Positions 25,739 to 37,106 are shown, counted from the stretch's first letter. The stretch is 64,000 nucleotides of DNA from Archegozetes longisetosus (GCA_018873245.2 JAEMBT020000006.1:193804-257803); one strand, 5' to 3'. Program-made: numbers and translations. The notes: generated by a model from the sequence alone, not told the origin.

Positions 25739-25744
25739 AATAAA
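25739..25744 (+). promoter_or_regulatory. Candidate poly(A) signal of the Dscam-like gene
   Basis: AATAAA hexamer 148 bp after the distal stop codon. It is common by chance in AT-rich DNA, so support is weak. Confidence 0.35.
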
Positions 25745-25947
25745 TTGTGTGTTTTGTCCGGAACACGGAGCAGTATTGTCGTAAATTACTCTGGCCAATA
25801 ATAAATCTAAATCTGCTCGATCTCGATCTAAACTTGACTAAACATGAGTGTCATTTACAACAATTTTGCTCTGCGTTCCGGAGTAACACAAAATTATGAC
25901 ATTCAAATTTTTTGATTTTGTCAAAGCTGTACCACAACTAGAAAGTG

Positions 25948-26037
25948 ATGATCAATTTTTATCGTGTAATGCCATGGATTGCACTGACTTCGGCTTTGTT
26001 CATTCTCATCATTGTTGTCATCATTAATAAAGAGTAG
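25948..26037 (+). CDS. Candidate 29-aa single-pass membrane micropeptide
   Basis: A complete ATG-to-TAG frame of 29 codons, preceded nine bases upstream by an in-frame TAG, so it stands alone. After MINFYRVMPW comes a run of hydrophobic residues (ALFILIIVVII) long enough to span a membrane, then NKE at the end. The size and layout are like those of short SERCA-regulating peptides of the sarcolipin/sarcolamban type, but I see no specific sequence match and do not claim that function. It lies about 350 bp after the last Dscam-like exon and could instead be 3' UTR or chance. The ATG has a purine at -3. Confidence 0.25.
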   Translation: MINFYRVMPWIALTSALFILIIVVIINKE

Positions 26038-26989
26038 AGTTTAAAAAGTGCCTTAACTTCGTAATTAATTCGTAATTAAAAATCTATCAAAATTTGTAGG
26101 AAAAAATCTTGAATTTTGTGAAATATATTTTGAGCTAATTTTATATAAACTTAACGTAAAAAATTTAATAAATAATTTTTGCTATTTATAAACTGTTCAA
26201 ATCATTCAAATAAAACTTTTTCTTTAGGTAAAATTCGTAAATAGATAATTGAGATAAAAATTAAGCCATAATTTAAAATTTTATTTCTTTAATAAAACTT
26301 TAGAGGCTGAAAAAAATAATGAAAACTATGATTTTATAGCTTAATCTGCAATCAAAAAGTTTTGACTGAAGTCCATCAAAGAAGCATAAAAACCGTTTAA
26401 TCTGAACTTTCGACCAAATCAGTAGTTTTTGATGTCGAACTAACTAAACTTATAAGTTGTCTCCACAAGACCATCTCTGAAGAGCCAACTACTCAGAAGG
26501 GATGAGAGGACAAAATGACCCTACAAAAATTAATGGGAATAATAGTATATTGAAAGCTTGTCTCAAACGAGTGCAAGAATTAAAAACTTTTTTCATCTAA
26601 AAAGACTTAACGAGATTTTAAACATAAACTGAACTTAGTTTTAAACTTTAGCCACGACATGATTTTTGCTTTTCCAAGCCTTCTCAAACATCTTATCTCT
26701 TAGTTTGGATTCAGAGTTTGAACAAAATGATTAAAACGAAAATAATGTTTTTGTCTGAAAAGTGAAGTCAAAACAAGTGGTGAAAACAAATTAATAAATT
26801 AATAACAATGAGTGAGAAAGTTCGTACTATGAGATTAGAAGTCTTGAAAAGTTTGAAAAAAACTCTTATGTGACTCATGCGTTTTACATTAAAATTGGTC
26901 TTATGCCCTTTCGGAAACAAATTTATTTGTGCACTTCAAGACAAGCTTTCATATGAAAACATGAAAATATAAAAAATATAAAAAAAATT

Positions 26990-27690
26990 TTGGCTTGGTA
27001 AACGTGGGTGAGTATGTTGCCGATGTCGTAGACACGTAAAACCGTACTTGGTTCGACTCGTCTTGACCATACTAGAAGATCGAGGTCATCTGAGACAAAC
27101 TTGAAAGTTGGACTTTTTTCGGTCTTACAGTCAAGTTCTGATTTGGGCTTTATACATCAAATAGAACAAAGAAGCAGTAGCCAAATAGAGTATTTATAAC
27201 CTTTAGATCACTCTCATCATCACCTCTAAGTCATTTTCATCTAATTTTTCTACCTTTTGATATGCTGATAAATTTTAAACTCTCTGCTAATACTGTCAAT
27301 ATTTGCGTCTTAGCCTGACTATTTCTTAATTTTGCTATAAATTGCTCATAATTTTACTCAAGCTCGTATTTGTTGACAATATTTGCTGCATTTAGTTTCT
27401 TGAAAATATAATTGTGAATTAACAAATTATTCGTGCTTATGAGAAACTTGTTTAACGACTCTAAAATTACAAATATCCTATTTGATTACTGTCTGCTTTA
27501 TTCTATTTGTTCTATAAAGCTCAAATCGAAATCGATCGATCAGATCGAAAAAATCCGAACTTTAGAGATGACCTCGGATGACCTTGAGTATGATCTCGAT
27601 CGACTCGTATGATCAAGACGAGTCAAACGGCGTATAATTTACGTGTCTATGAATTAAGCAACATACTCGTCCACGTTTACTATAGTCCAG
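26990..27690. mobile_element. Inverted-repeat element, about 0.7 kb
   Basis: The segment 26990-27115 reappears as its reverse complement at about 27550-27690. Shared words include TGGC...GTAAACGTGG, GAGTATGTTGC, GACACGTAA and GACTCGTCTTGA. The middle (27120-27540) is ordinary AT-rich sequence with no coding capacity. The right end touches the left end of the next element at 27694. No target duplication was identified, so superfamily is unassigned. Confidence 0.7.
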
Positions 27691-27693
27691 CCA

Positions 27694-28913
27694 AAAGGAG
27701 GTTTCCTACAGACTATGGAACTTCTCGATATCTTGCGCACCGTCGCACCCCGACAATATATATAAATGGAAAGGTCTTGAAGAGTAGAACAACTTTGCCT
27801 CTAGACTCAACTTGGCAGCTCGTGTCCTAAGGTCGCTAGAGGGCAAAAGCTGTATCCACACCCCATCAGCATACAGATATGATCTGGTCATGGTTTTATA
27901 CTAAATCGACTATGCTGAATCCATATTTCGAGGTTGTATTTCTATGTTCTTATAGTTATTGAGATAGAGGGCGTTTCTTTAACATAAATACACAAATAAA
28001 GAGTATCTTAGCCGCAAACTGTGTTTACCAGGGGACACTGCGAGGAGATGCGCTCTTAAAGTCTCCTATTCATTAGTAGTACGGACTACACTTTGTAAAA
28101 TGAGATACCCCCAGCACCCACTGTTATGGTTTAATAAAAAAAGAGTAAAATATAAAATAAATAAAAATATATATATGAAATACAAACATAAGTCTGAAGC
28201 TGAAATCTATAAATCTAAGACTATTCATTAGGCTCATCATCAGACTCAGGTGCTACTGTTTCTCATATTTCTGAAGGAGATTGAGCGGGAGAAATAATAG
28301 GTTCTAGTTGATGACGTGCAAAACCGAGGAACCAAACAACTGTTATTATGTGGGCACAGCATCCGAGAGTTCGTAAACCACTTTGATATTGGCAGCAATA
28401 TCCAATTATTTTACCTTTATCAGGTAAATCTCAGTCTAAAAGAATGTAAATAAAGTATTTTGTGGGATTTGAATGAAGTAATTGAATTCGTGCTCTAATA
28501 ATACAGGATCATTTGCAATTATGTTGAAGTTAATGAGCCTTAAAGGGCCTATATGGCGATATACTTCAATCGTACAATCACCGTTTTCATGCTTATGCTC
28601 AGCATAGTAGGATTTAGCCTGTTTTATCTGATAGTTGCCAAGCGCCCTCTATCTCATTAACTATAAGAGATATAGAAATGCAATTTCGAAATATGGATTC
28701 AGCATAGTCGATTTAGTATAAAACCTTGAACAGATCATATCTGTATGCTGATGGGGTGTGGATACAGTTTTTGCCCTCTAGCGGCCTTAGGATACGAGCT
28801 GCCAAGTTGAGTCTGGAGACAAAGTTATTCCACTCTTCAAGACCTTTCCATTGATATATATATTGTTGGGATACGGTGGTACGCAAGATAGACTGTTTTT
28901 AGAAACCTCCTTT
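27694..28913. mobile_element. DNA transposon remnant with about 280-bp terminal inverted repeats
   Basis: The left arm 27694-27973 (starting AAAGGAGGTTTC, ending GAGATAGAGGGCG) is the diverged reverse complement of the right arm 28643-28913. The roughly 670 bp between them hold the C-terminal piece of a transposase-like protein on the minus strand. This looks like an internally deleted DNA transposon with unusually long ends. Short frames within the left arm, on both strands, are not separate genes. Confidence 0.8.
28221..28639 (-). pseudogene. SWIM-type zinc-finger end of a transposase-like protein (broken)
   Basis: Reading the minus strand from 28639, the frame gives GNYQIKQAKSYYAEHKHENG, then a stop codon near the middle. 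In a shifted frame follows GYCCQYQSGLRTLGCCAHI and VVWFLGFARHQ, then another stop within the acidic tail. The Cys-x-Cys...Cys-x-His spacing followed by a WFLGFAR-like segment is familiar from the C-terminus of SWIM-finger proteins found in arthropod mobile elements (family recalled, not searched). Two stops and one frame shift make it non-functional. It is bounded by the long inverted repeats of the element at 27694-28913. Confidence 0.7.
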
Positions 28914-30479
28914 ATTATTTGATGAAAATTCTGAATTATAGCCTTTTATAATGAAAATAGAGACGCTGTTTCTGGGAGTGACCATGACTGATTTTAGGAG
29001 GGATCCAGGGGTAAATAATAGACTCTGACGGAAATTTTTAGGGGTATAAAACTAGCTCTTATGACTTTCATATCAGATTCCACACTTCTAACGAATGACT
29101 TGACATTTTTATTAATTTTATGTGTTTTGGGCATCTTAAAGCTTGTTCATACATGACTAATTACAAAGCTTGATAAGTTGGACGCCAAAAAGATTAAATA
29201 TACCTGTATGATATAGAAATAGATGCACCAAATCTTAGAATTGTTATGAAATCTCTGAAATATATTTTATATGAAATCAAAATTTTCCAAGTCTAGGTTC
29301 AAGTTTGAGACAAAATTAAGTGAAGTTAAAGCAAGTTTTTATCATGAAATAGGGAAAGTCGGGACAAAAACAGTGGATTCGAAAATCCAGGGTTTCCAGG
29401 AGTAACAAAATCCCAGTTTTACATTTAAACCACTTACTGGGCGCTTTTTAACTATTTTTTCCCATGATCTAAAATTTCGAGTAATCCCAGAATAGCGTCT
29501 TTAATAATGACCACTGTAAGATTAAAAAGTTCAACGGTTAAGTGCACATAAAACATTGTTATTTTCTAAACGGTCAAAATTTGATAGGTTAGATAAGAAT
29601 TAAGAATCTAGAATTGTGTATCAAAATCTGGCGTTAGCATCAAATAACGTCGATATTGAAACTCTTGGCCTTCGGTTCAAAAATTGTAACGGCTTCTAAT
29701 CTCTGCCTGTCAATTTTATGTTTCATTAAATATTTGCAAAAGTTAAAAAATTTTTTTAATTAACCGATCGAGTGGATGATAAAGACTATTAAATAAACAC
29801 ACTAGTATTTAAAGACTTGAACTTTTCAACTATTGCTATTTCTCTAAACTGTTTTAAAAACTCTTTTCCTATGAACATGTTTTGAAAGATTTGAAATATT
29901 TTAATCTTGGTTTATTTTATCTAAATTTCAAATTATAACTATAAGAACAATAAGAATGAGTGACAGATAAGCTAAAATATTTGCAAAAGAATGAATTGTT
30001 GTGAACTATCATTAGAGCATAAAAGCATTAAATTTGTCAGTTATATTTTAATTTAACTGAGATTAATCCAAGATATATTTGTTTACCTGTTTCGCTTTAG
30101 AGAGATTAAAACAATATTGAATGCGTTTTATGAAGAAAAGCCTTAGATTTAAACCTAATATGCTAAAAGGTATACATCGAGACATACACACATAAGTTTT
30201 AACTTCAATTCAACTCTTAATAAATGAAAAAAATAGAGATAAGTTGTTGATAAGTCTTATCGCATCGATTTTTGAGACTAACTATAATGATAAAATAGTA
30301 AACCTTTTAACTTACGATTAAATACATTAAATTGAAGAGCAATTAATTTAAGAGGAGATACTGGTATAATAGAAAATCATGTTTTTAATAATGTCTTTAA
30401 ATACAAGCAACCTAATCAAATATAAGATAACTGAAATACTATTTCGATCAAATGCATACTTAATAATAATTTCAATCTT
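28914..30479. other. Intergenic, nothing recognised
   Basis: AT-rich sequence without a frame resembling a known protein, RNA gene or repeat with definable ends. Confidence 0.5.
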
Positions 30480-32680
30480 TCACTTCTTTTTAATTCGCTT
30501 TGATTTAGAAATTTTATCGTGAAAAACTACATCTTTATTTAGATTGTCAAATTTTTCGTGAAGTAATTCTTGAGTTTTACCAACTTTTTGTGAATTCAAA
30601 GAATACAAAGAATCATAAAATTTGTATTCAGTTTTAGGAATAAACGGAATAAGTTTTTTATGTCTAACAATTTTTCGCCTGAAATTGGGATATAACCATC
30701 ATACGCAAGCTGCAAATCACTTAAATAGCATTCTGATTCTCTATTTGCAATATTCTGTTTAAATAAATACAAACTCGTATCACATTCTGAAGAGAGTGAA
30801 AGTGAAATCTTGACTTCAGATTCTTCAAAGAGAATTTTTCGTACTTCTGAACAAATTTCTTACTGATTTTTCACTATTTTTTCGAACTTTTTCTTGTAAT
30901 CATAAACTTTTGTTAAACTAGTTTTTGATTCCTGTATCTTATCATTCAATGGATAATTCACAGAAATGACATCAATCGGATTTTTGACGTTTGTATTTCG
31001 TATAATTTGACGATACTGTGATGGAAAATATATTTTTCAATTCCACCAAAGTCAGAATCAATTTCCATAACTGAATGGCCGACTACTGGATAATGAATAA
31101 GAGTTTTATCAAATCTTTATATTTGAATTTGAATTTATTTTTAAACTCTTTCTCGATTAGTTATAAAACTATTTTTCACGAGATTGAGCAGAATTAACAA
31201 AAATAAACAATAAATCATTAATAAAACTAAATAAAAAGATTATATAATTCCCTTTTAAAAATTTAAAAACTATTAATAAGCCTTAAATTTGTTGGCAACT
31301 GATTCCATAATTCAATTCCTTTGTAAAACAAAGAATTTCTTAGATATTGTAATTTCCAATTTTGGACTCTTAAATAAAACTCGTTATCAGATCTCGTTCT
31401 TCGTTTAGGCATAAATGAAAATAAGCCATTCGTGACCTCACATGACATTTCATTTATTGCTTTGAATATAAATTTAGATCAATTAATAGTTATGACGTCT
31501 ACGAGTTTAAACCACTTAAGTTTAGCAAAGATGAGAACAGAACTATCACGATATGTTGAAAATGTCAAAACTCTAGCCATTCTATTTTGCAAGACCTTCA
31601 ACTTCTTTAAATAAGTTCGACATGTATAGCCCCAGATCTCACAACCGTAGGACATTTGCGGTAGGACTACAGCTTTAAATATTAAATTCAACGAAAATAA
31701 TGGTATAAAATGTCTTAATTTCGAAAAAACTCTTAAAAGTTTTGAAGCTTTAAGGGCTTGAGTGTTGATGTGTGAGTCAAAATTCAGTAAATCATCAAAG
31801 ATTACTCCTAAGATTTAACTAACATAGTAACCCCATAAATATTTGTTCTTGTTTTGTGAAAAACAATTATCAGAGAAGACATTCAGAACTTTCACTTTTA
31901 TATCTAAACAGTTATTGATATAATGGCTAATAAAAGATATTACTTCATTGGTACTTTTTAGCGAATTTTTCGGGGTATAGATACATAGCAACTTTATTAG
32001 TGATCAAGTCATGTATCCCGAAGTTATAGCAGTGAAATATTCGAAGATAATACTCGACGTTGACATTAGTGATAGGCATTTGTAGGTTTTTCATAAAATC
32101 ATAACAAATTAATGCTTGCGAATCATTAGATAATAATTCAGTTTTCAATTTGCACTTCAATTCATAAAATTGATTCGCCTCTGATTTATGGAAATTAAGC
32201 TTATTTTGTGTTTCGTCAATTAATTCAAAGTTTTTGCACTTTTTCATTTTCAAAATTTGAATATGAAATTCATCACAAACACCACAAATGTCACACTTAG
32301 GCTTTCCGATAACAAATCCTGATTTTATGAAAAGTTCTCGAAAAAGGCTTTATTTCACATCATATTTATGTTCAGGAAATATGTCGATAAATATTCTGTG
32401 AATATTTTCAATGCTTTTAAATTGTGAGTCTAAATATCTAGCTTTTTGATTATTCCCATAATGGGTTCCTTCACTAGGAAGTGAACTTAAAAATTCATTT
32501 ACTTCCTCTATAACGAGAAAAAAGTTTTGTTGGCTCGTGACTCGTGTTTTCCTCTCATGTCACGTGAATCGAATCTATCGATTAATACTTTTGTTCTTAG
32601 AGCAGATCTTTTTAATCCAAAAATATTTAGAAATGCTTTTTGACATACCTTAGTTCGTAAAAAATGATTCTAATTAAAGA
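30480..32680 (-). pseudogene. DUF7869-type mobile-element gene, decayed and interrupted
   Basis: The order on the minus strand matches the arthropod DUF7869-type proteins I recall, which are usually repetitive and mobile-element associated. From 32650: VCQKAFLNIFGLKR and RGKHESRANK; then LPSEGTHYGNNQKARYLDSQ (about 32500-32410); a TAA in frame near 32360; KPKCDICGVCDEFH (about 32310-32265); LICYDFMKNLQMP and YNFGIHDLITNKVAMYLYPE (32110-31960); after a frame shift STNEVISFISHYI and FSDNCFSQNKNKY to about 31825. The gene then breaks off and resumes at about 31125 with HYPVVGHSVMEIDSDFGGIEKY, ending with LQLAYDGYIP and, after another shift, KKLIPFIPKTEYKFYDSL, to about 30480. The gap is filled by a LINE fragment. 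Stops and shifts show it is dead. The exact start is not known. Confidence 0.75.
31250..31815 (-). mobile_element. LINE 3'-end fragment inside the DUF7869 pseudogene
   Basis: From about 31815 the minus strand reads ILGVIFDDLLNFDSHINTQA, then LNLIFKAVVLPQMSYGCEIW, LKKLKVLQNRMARVL and, after a stop or short break, FYKGIELWNQLPTNLRLI, ending at a stop at 31263. This is the C-terminal part after the catalytic reverse-transcriptase core of a non-LTR retrotransposon. It differs in sequence from the LINE at 34-36.6 kb, so it is another family. It splits the two halves of the DUF7869-type pseudogene, so it inserted later. The 5' truncation is typical of LINE insertion. Confidence 0.75.
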
Positions 32681-32689
32681 AATTGGAGG

Positions 32690-34198
32690 AAAACTTTAAG
32701 CAATATATACTTTTTATATTATTTAATTTCAAGTATCAAATAAATAGTAATAACAAAAAAGACTATAATTCTCATCTCATGTTCATAAGACTCATATTCA
32801 ATAAAATAATGAAATTTACGCCTTTTATTGCCATTAGAATTGATAGGAGTAATAAGAGACCTCAAAAAAGATACTGCTCTGAATGCCATTTCAAACAATT
32901 ATATCTTTCAAAGACGTCTTTCTTTCGATTATCGGTCAATATTGACGAGCATTTTGTCGGGCAAATACATTGAAAAACACTTTTTCGTACTCTTGCAGGC
33001 ATTAATTTGCCTCAATAGTGGGCTAAATGTTGTTTCCCTTTAAGTATATCATTTTTTATCCTTTCACGTTTATATATATTTCTGTTACAATTCATTTTTA
33101 AAGTTTTAAGACTTATTTAAGAAATATTTTATTTAGAAAAACAAAAACAACATAAATATGAACGATTTGCATACTTTACAAATGGCTGTTAGTGCTAACT
33201 CTCATTTATATAAACCTGTACTGTACTGGTCAAGCCAAAAGTTTGACAGAGATATGAAATGAGGATTAGTTCTAAACTATTAGTAATTGGGATTCCCCGT
33301 TACAGCGATTGCCGGCAACCAGGGGTGCTGACACTGTCTTAAAACGGAAACTTCAGTAACTAAAAGATTGGAGCAGCAGTCAATTATTGCATAATTAAGC
33401 TATATCTAATAAATTATTGGTTTAACACATTTACAGTTGCCTTTTATGTCATCAGATGATTTCTATGACGCTTTAATCAGCCAAACCAATCATGAGTTTA
33501 CTCAAAATAATTTGAGTCACAGAGGTCATAATGATCATAGGGGTCATAGTGATCATAACAGTTATGATTCAAATCGTTGCTTGTGAACGAAACGATTGGT
33601 TTGACTGATCTGAGCGTCATAGATATGGTTTTATGACATAATACGAAGCTTTGAAGTGTTAAACCAATGATTAACCGTTTTGTTACGCTTAAATTAATTA
33701 CGCAATAATTGACTGCTGCCCTCAAATAGAATCTGAAACTTTTAGGACCCAACATCAGCAAGCAATAGCTGTGATGACTCAACTTAAAAGTTGTGTTCAA
33801 TGCATATTATAGTCATGAACTTAAACGTAAGGCTTTTCTTCAAAAAAAAACGCATTCATATAATCTCTAATGCACTCTCCGATTCTCACTCTTTTCAAAG
33901 TTTATTCAATTGCTTTAAAATTGGTCTTCTAGGGCGATCATTCAAGTTATGAAATCTTCATCATCAATAGTAATAATAATAATAATAATAATGACCATAA
34001 TAATACTGGCCAAAATGCATTGTTTGTTTTTGAAAAAAGTTGAAAGAGCATCCTAGACAAATGTTATTAACTCAATAGTTGTCGCATTGCTATTATAGCA
34101 CTCTTTTATTGATTCAGACAGATCGACAAAAAGTGAGACCTTTCTCAGTGAGAATATAGGTGTAGATTTAAGTTCTCGGTTACAGACTGAACTTAACC
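32690..34198. other. Intergenic with a hairpin element and AAT repeat
   Basis: No gene recognised. A plus-strand 96-codon frame at 32683-32973 is Lys/Asn/Phe-rich and shows no family resemblance. The interval holds the hairpin element at 33372-33719 and an (AAT)n tract at about 33972-33993. Confidence 0.5.
33372..33719. repeat. Hairpin (near-palindromic) element
   Basis: Arms 33372-33492 and 33592-33719 are diverged reverse complements; for example GCAGCAGTCAATTATTGC is mirrored at the far end, and GGTTTAACAC and CAAACCAATC inside. The centre contains two tandem copies of a GGTCATARTGATCATA-like unit and a further small inverted pair (ATTTGA...TCAAAT), so the whole 350 bp could fold almost end to end. 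There is no coding capacity. It is probably a MITE whose outer ends I cannot place exactly. Confidence 0.65.
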
Positions 34199-34242
<44 letters not shown>

Positions 34243-36655
34243 GATTTCAAGAACATGTCTTAAAATATACAATAATTTAAAAATAATTATTTAAAGATTT
34301 TACAAATTTTTTAAGATAACATTCATTTCGTACGTTTTGAGGCAAATCATTGAAGAGAGATACTGAAATGTCAAATAAATGCTTATCAGATTTTGAAATT
34401 CTATTTATTTTCTTTTTGCACTTAATTCCATGCCTTGAAGTTTCATAAAATTCAATATTACTGAACCACTCATTTTTTTATTTCGGGAGACCTTTGTTTA
34501 ATTTTGAAAAACAATTTAAGATCTGTATTTTTCTTCTCTTTTCCAATGAATCAATTTTCAAAAATTTAAGTCTTTTCTCATAATTTAATTCAAATTTTCC
34601 TAATTTAAAACAGATGAATTTAGAGATTTTACGTTGAATTTTCTCTAGTCTATCAATTTGTGATGCGTTATATGTAAGACAGAGATTACTGTACTCTAAA
34701 ATCGGTAAAATATAAGTTTGATATAGCTTCAAAAATATCTTTCCATTAACTCTTTTGCAGATATATTTCAAGATATAAAACTTTTTTATAGCTTTTTCAC
34801 AAACGATATCTATATGTTTATTAAAGTTCATTCTTGAATCATAAATGATACCAACGTGTTTGTGAAAATCTACATTTTTAATTACTAAACCATTTAATTT
34901 ATATGCAAAAAATTCACTATTTGTTGTTGATATTCTCAGATATTCGCATTTATCTGCATTTAATTTTAGTGAATTATTTTCACAAAAATTTAAAACTATA
35001 TTTAGATCTGACTGAAGAATATCACAATCTGTATTATTAGCAATAATTCTCATTAAAATCATATCATCAGCGAATTTGAATATAAAACTTTGAATGCTAT
35101 GAACTATATCTGCTATGTAAATATTAAAAAGAGTTGGGCTTAAAACTCCGCCTTGTAAGACTCCCGAAATAACATTTATTACATCAGAACAACAATCGTT
35201 ATATTTAAAAATTTGTTGTCTATCTTTAAAACTATCATAAATTATATCATAAAAAAGTCCATGAATGTTATATAAGTTTAGTTTTTTCAAAAGTCTTTGA
35301 TGCGAGACCGAATCAAATGCATCGGATAAGTCCAGAAAAATAACATCAATTCCTGTAATTTTTTTATTAAATGCTTCAAAAATGACTTTTTGCATGTCAA
35401 TATGTAAATGATTTATTCCTCTGCCTATTCTATATCCATATTGACATTCAGGGATGATTTGATTTGACTCCAAAAAAGGCAATAATTTATTTAACAAGAT
35501 TGTTTCAAAAATTCTATAAATGTTTGACTGAACAGATATACAGCGATAGGAATTGAATAAATGCTTATTTTTATTACTTTTAAGGACAGGACTGACAATT
35601 GATTTTTTCATTTGAATTGGAATTTTTCTAAATTCAATAATTCTATTAAATAAACAAAATAAGAGTTTTGAACATCCATTCAGACAATTCTTAATAACTG
35701 AATTCCTAATAAACGTTAGACCTTCAGACTTGTTATAATTGAATTTTCTAAGAGAAACTAAAATATCATTCATTGAAATCTCTAAGTCTTCTAATTTTGC
35801 GGGAAAACTTCTCGAAATATTCACTTCATCAGAATCATTAGTTAAACAAAATTTTGATTCAAATATATTTTTAAAATTTTCAACAATTAATTGATTACTT
35901 TGAATATTATTTCCAAAATTATCAATGAAAGACATAATATTAGATGCTTTTAAATTGTATTTTATTTTTCTATAAAGCGAAGAAAAATTGTCTGATTTTT
36001 CAATTAATTTATTCATTTTATTTGTTTCATAATTTTCTATTTCTATTCTTATTCTTTCGGTTAAAAAGTCATATTTTTCTGAGAAATTTTCTTCTTTTGA
36101 GTGATATTTAAGTAGTTTTCTTCTCTGTTTAATGAGAATTGATATATATTTGTTATATTTTGTATTTTGTTTAGTTTTAATTTCAAGGGTTTTTATATTT
36201 TCTTCAAAAATAGTATGAAATTTATTCATTATTAGTTCATAAACCATATCAATGCTATCTGAATTTGCAGTCAAATCAAACCAATCAATAGAAAATAACT
36301 CTTCATTTAGTTTTGTTAGATTTATTGGATTTAAGTCTAACTTTTTGATAGTTTTCTTTTGATCTTCTTTTTTCTCAAACCTTATATTGAATATCAAAGA
36401 CAAGTGATCACAATTTTTTGAAATATTAGGAATTATTCGCAAATTTTTGATTAAATCTCTATTGTTTGTAAAAAATATATCTAAAAATGATTTTGGATTA
36501 GAGGCCGGATATGTCGGCTCTTCAATAATCTGTTCTAAACCATAAAATAAGAACATTTCTCTAACTCTCTTTGCCTCAGATTCATATACATTTGCTTTAA
36601 TAAAATCAATGTTAAGATCGCCTAAAAAACATATAATACATATGACCACCAAAAA
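34199..36655 (-). mobile_element. Non-LTR retrotransposon (LINE), 5'-truncated, with TAA-repeat tail
   Basis: On the minus strand the element runs from about 36655 (5', cut inside the endonuclease) through a long open frame to a 3' tail of about 15 TAA/AAT triplets (plus-strand ATT run at 34199-34243). Simple-triplet tails are known for the I-factor group and relatives rather than poly(A)-tailed elements, which suggests (inference) an I/Jockey-like lineage. Between the stop at 34478 and the tail is a short 3' UTR. No target duplication was identified. Confidence 0.85.
34478..36652 (-). CDS. LINE endonuclease/reverse transcriptase ORF2, N-terminally truncated
   Basis: An uninterrupted frame of 724 codons. 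The N-terminus begins inside the apurinic-type endonuclease at GDLNIDF, followed by the closing CDHLSLIF motif (the usual SDH position) near residue 85. The reverse-transcriptase core follows, with YRCISVQSNIYRIFE, GYRIGRGINH, FLDLSDAFDSVSH, GVLQGGVLSPTLFNIY and the catalytic FADD box (usual F/YADD). The C-terminal region ends LNCFSKLNKGLPK. The catalytic aspartates are present. The usual Pro of the RPISV motif is Cys here. The lost part is the first half of the endonuclease and any ORF1. The shown first codons are just the truncated edge, not a real start. Being fully open over 2.1 kb, the copy is probably young, but without its 5' end it is unlikely to be active. Confidence 0.9.
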   Translation of the reverse strand: MVVICIICFLGDLNIDFIKANVYESEAKRVREMFLFYGLEQIIEEPTYPASNPKSFLDIFFTNNRDLIKNLRIIPNISKNCDHLSLIFNIRFEKKEDQKKTIKKLDLNPINLTKLNEELFSIDWFDLTANSDSIDMVYELIMNKFHTIFEENIKTLEIKTKQNTKYNKYISILIKQRRKLLKYHSKEENFSEKYDFLTERIRIEIENYETNKMNKLIEKSDNFSSLYRKIKYNLKASNIMSFIDNFGNNIQSNQLIVENFKNIFESKFCLTNDSDEVNISRSFPAKLEDLEISMNDILVSLRKFNYNKSEGLTFIRNSVIKNCLNGCSKLLFCLFNRIIEFRKIPIQMKKSIVSPVLKSNKNKHLFNSYRCISVQSNIYRIFETILLNKLLPFLESNQIIPECQYGYRIGRGINHLHIDMQKVIFEAFNKKITGIDVIFLDLSDAFDSVSHQRLLKKLNLYNIHGLFYDIIYDSFKDRQQIFKYNDCCSDVINVISGVLQGGVLSPTLFNIYIADIVHSIQSFIFKFADDMILMRIIANNTDCDILQSDLNIVLNFCENNSLKLNADKCEYLRISTTNSEFFAYKLNGLVIKNVDFHKHVGIIYDSRMNFNKHIDIVCEKAIKKFYILKYICKRVNGKIFLKLYQTYILPILEYSNLCLTYNASQIDRLEKIQRKISKFICFKLGKFELNYEKRLKFLKIDSLEKRRKIQILNCFSKLNKGLPK

Positions 36656-37106
36656 TAGAAAAAGAGTTTCTGTAATATGCCAAAATTACCAAATATGATC
36701 AGAAAGTTTCTATCTCATATTCAAATATTCAACTACTGTTTCAGTTATTTGAATCAGAATTCAGTTATTGAATTATAACAATCAGATATTTGAATATTGA
36801 AATTTCGACCTCCCACTTAGAATCGATTAGTTCTAGAGTACAAATAGTTGCTAAAAATATTGCTCATGTCTTTCAATACGCAACCTCTACGAAATGGAAT
36901 GAGACCCTCAACCGAAACTGCGATAAAAGTGTGTTCGGAAAGAATGATTTTTGTTTAAACTTATGATTATTTTCTCTTCTTCAATGACAAGTGCTTAAAG
37001 ACTTTGAATCCACATTTTTAGTCATTCTATTGAAACATTTGAGAGTTGAATTCAAATCTTATATTAATGATATTCTGGGCAGTAATGACATCTAAACTCC
37101 TGAGTA

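Noticed and set aside
27550..27690. Plus-strand 73-codon frame and its opposite at 27706-27891
   Set aside because: They lie in inverted-repeat arms and encode nothing recognisable.
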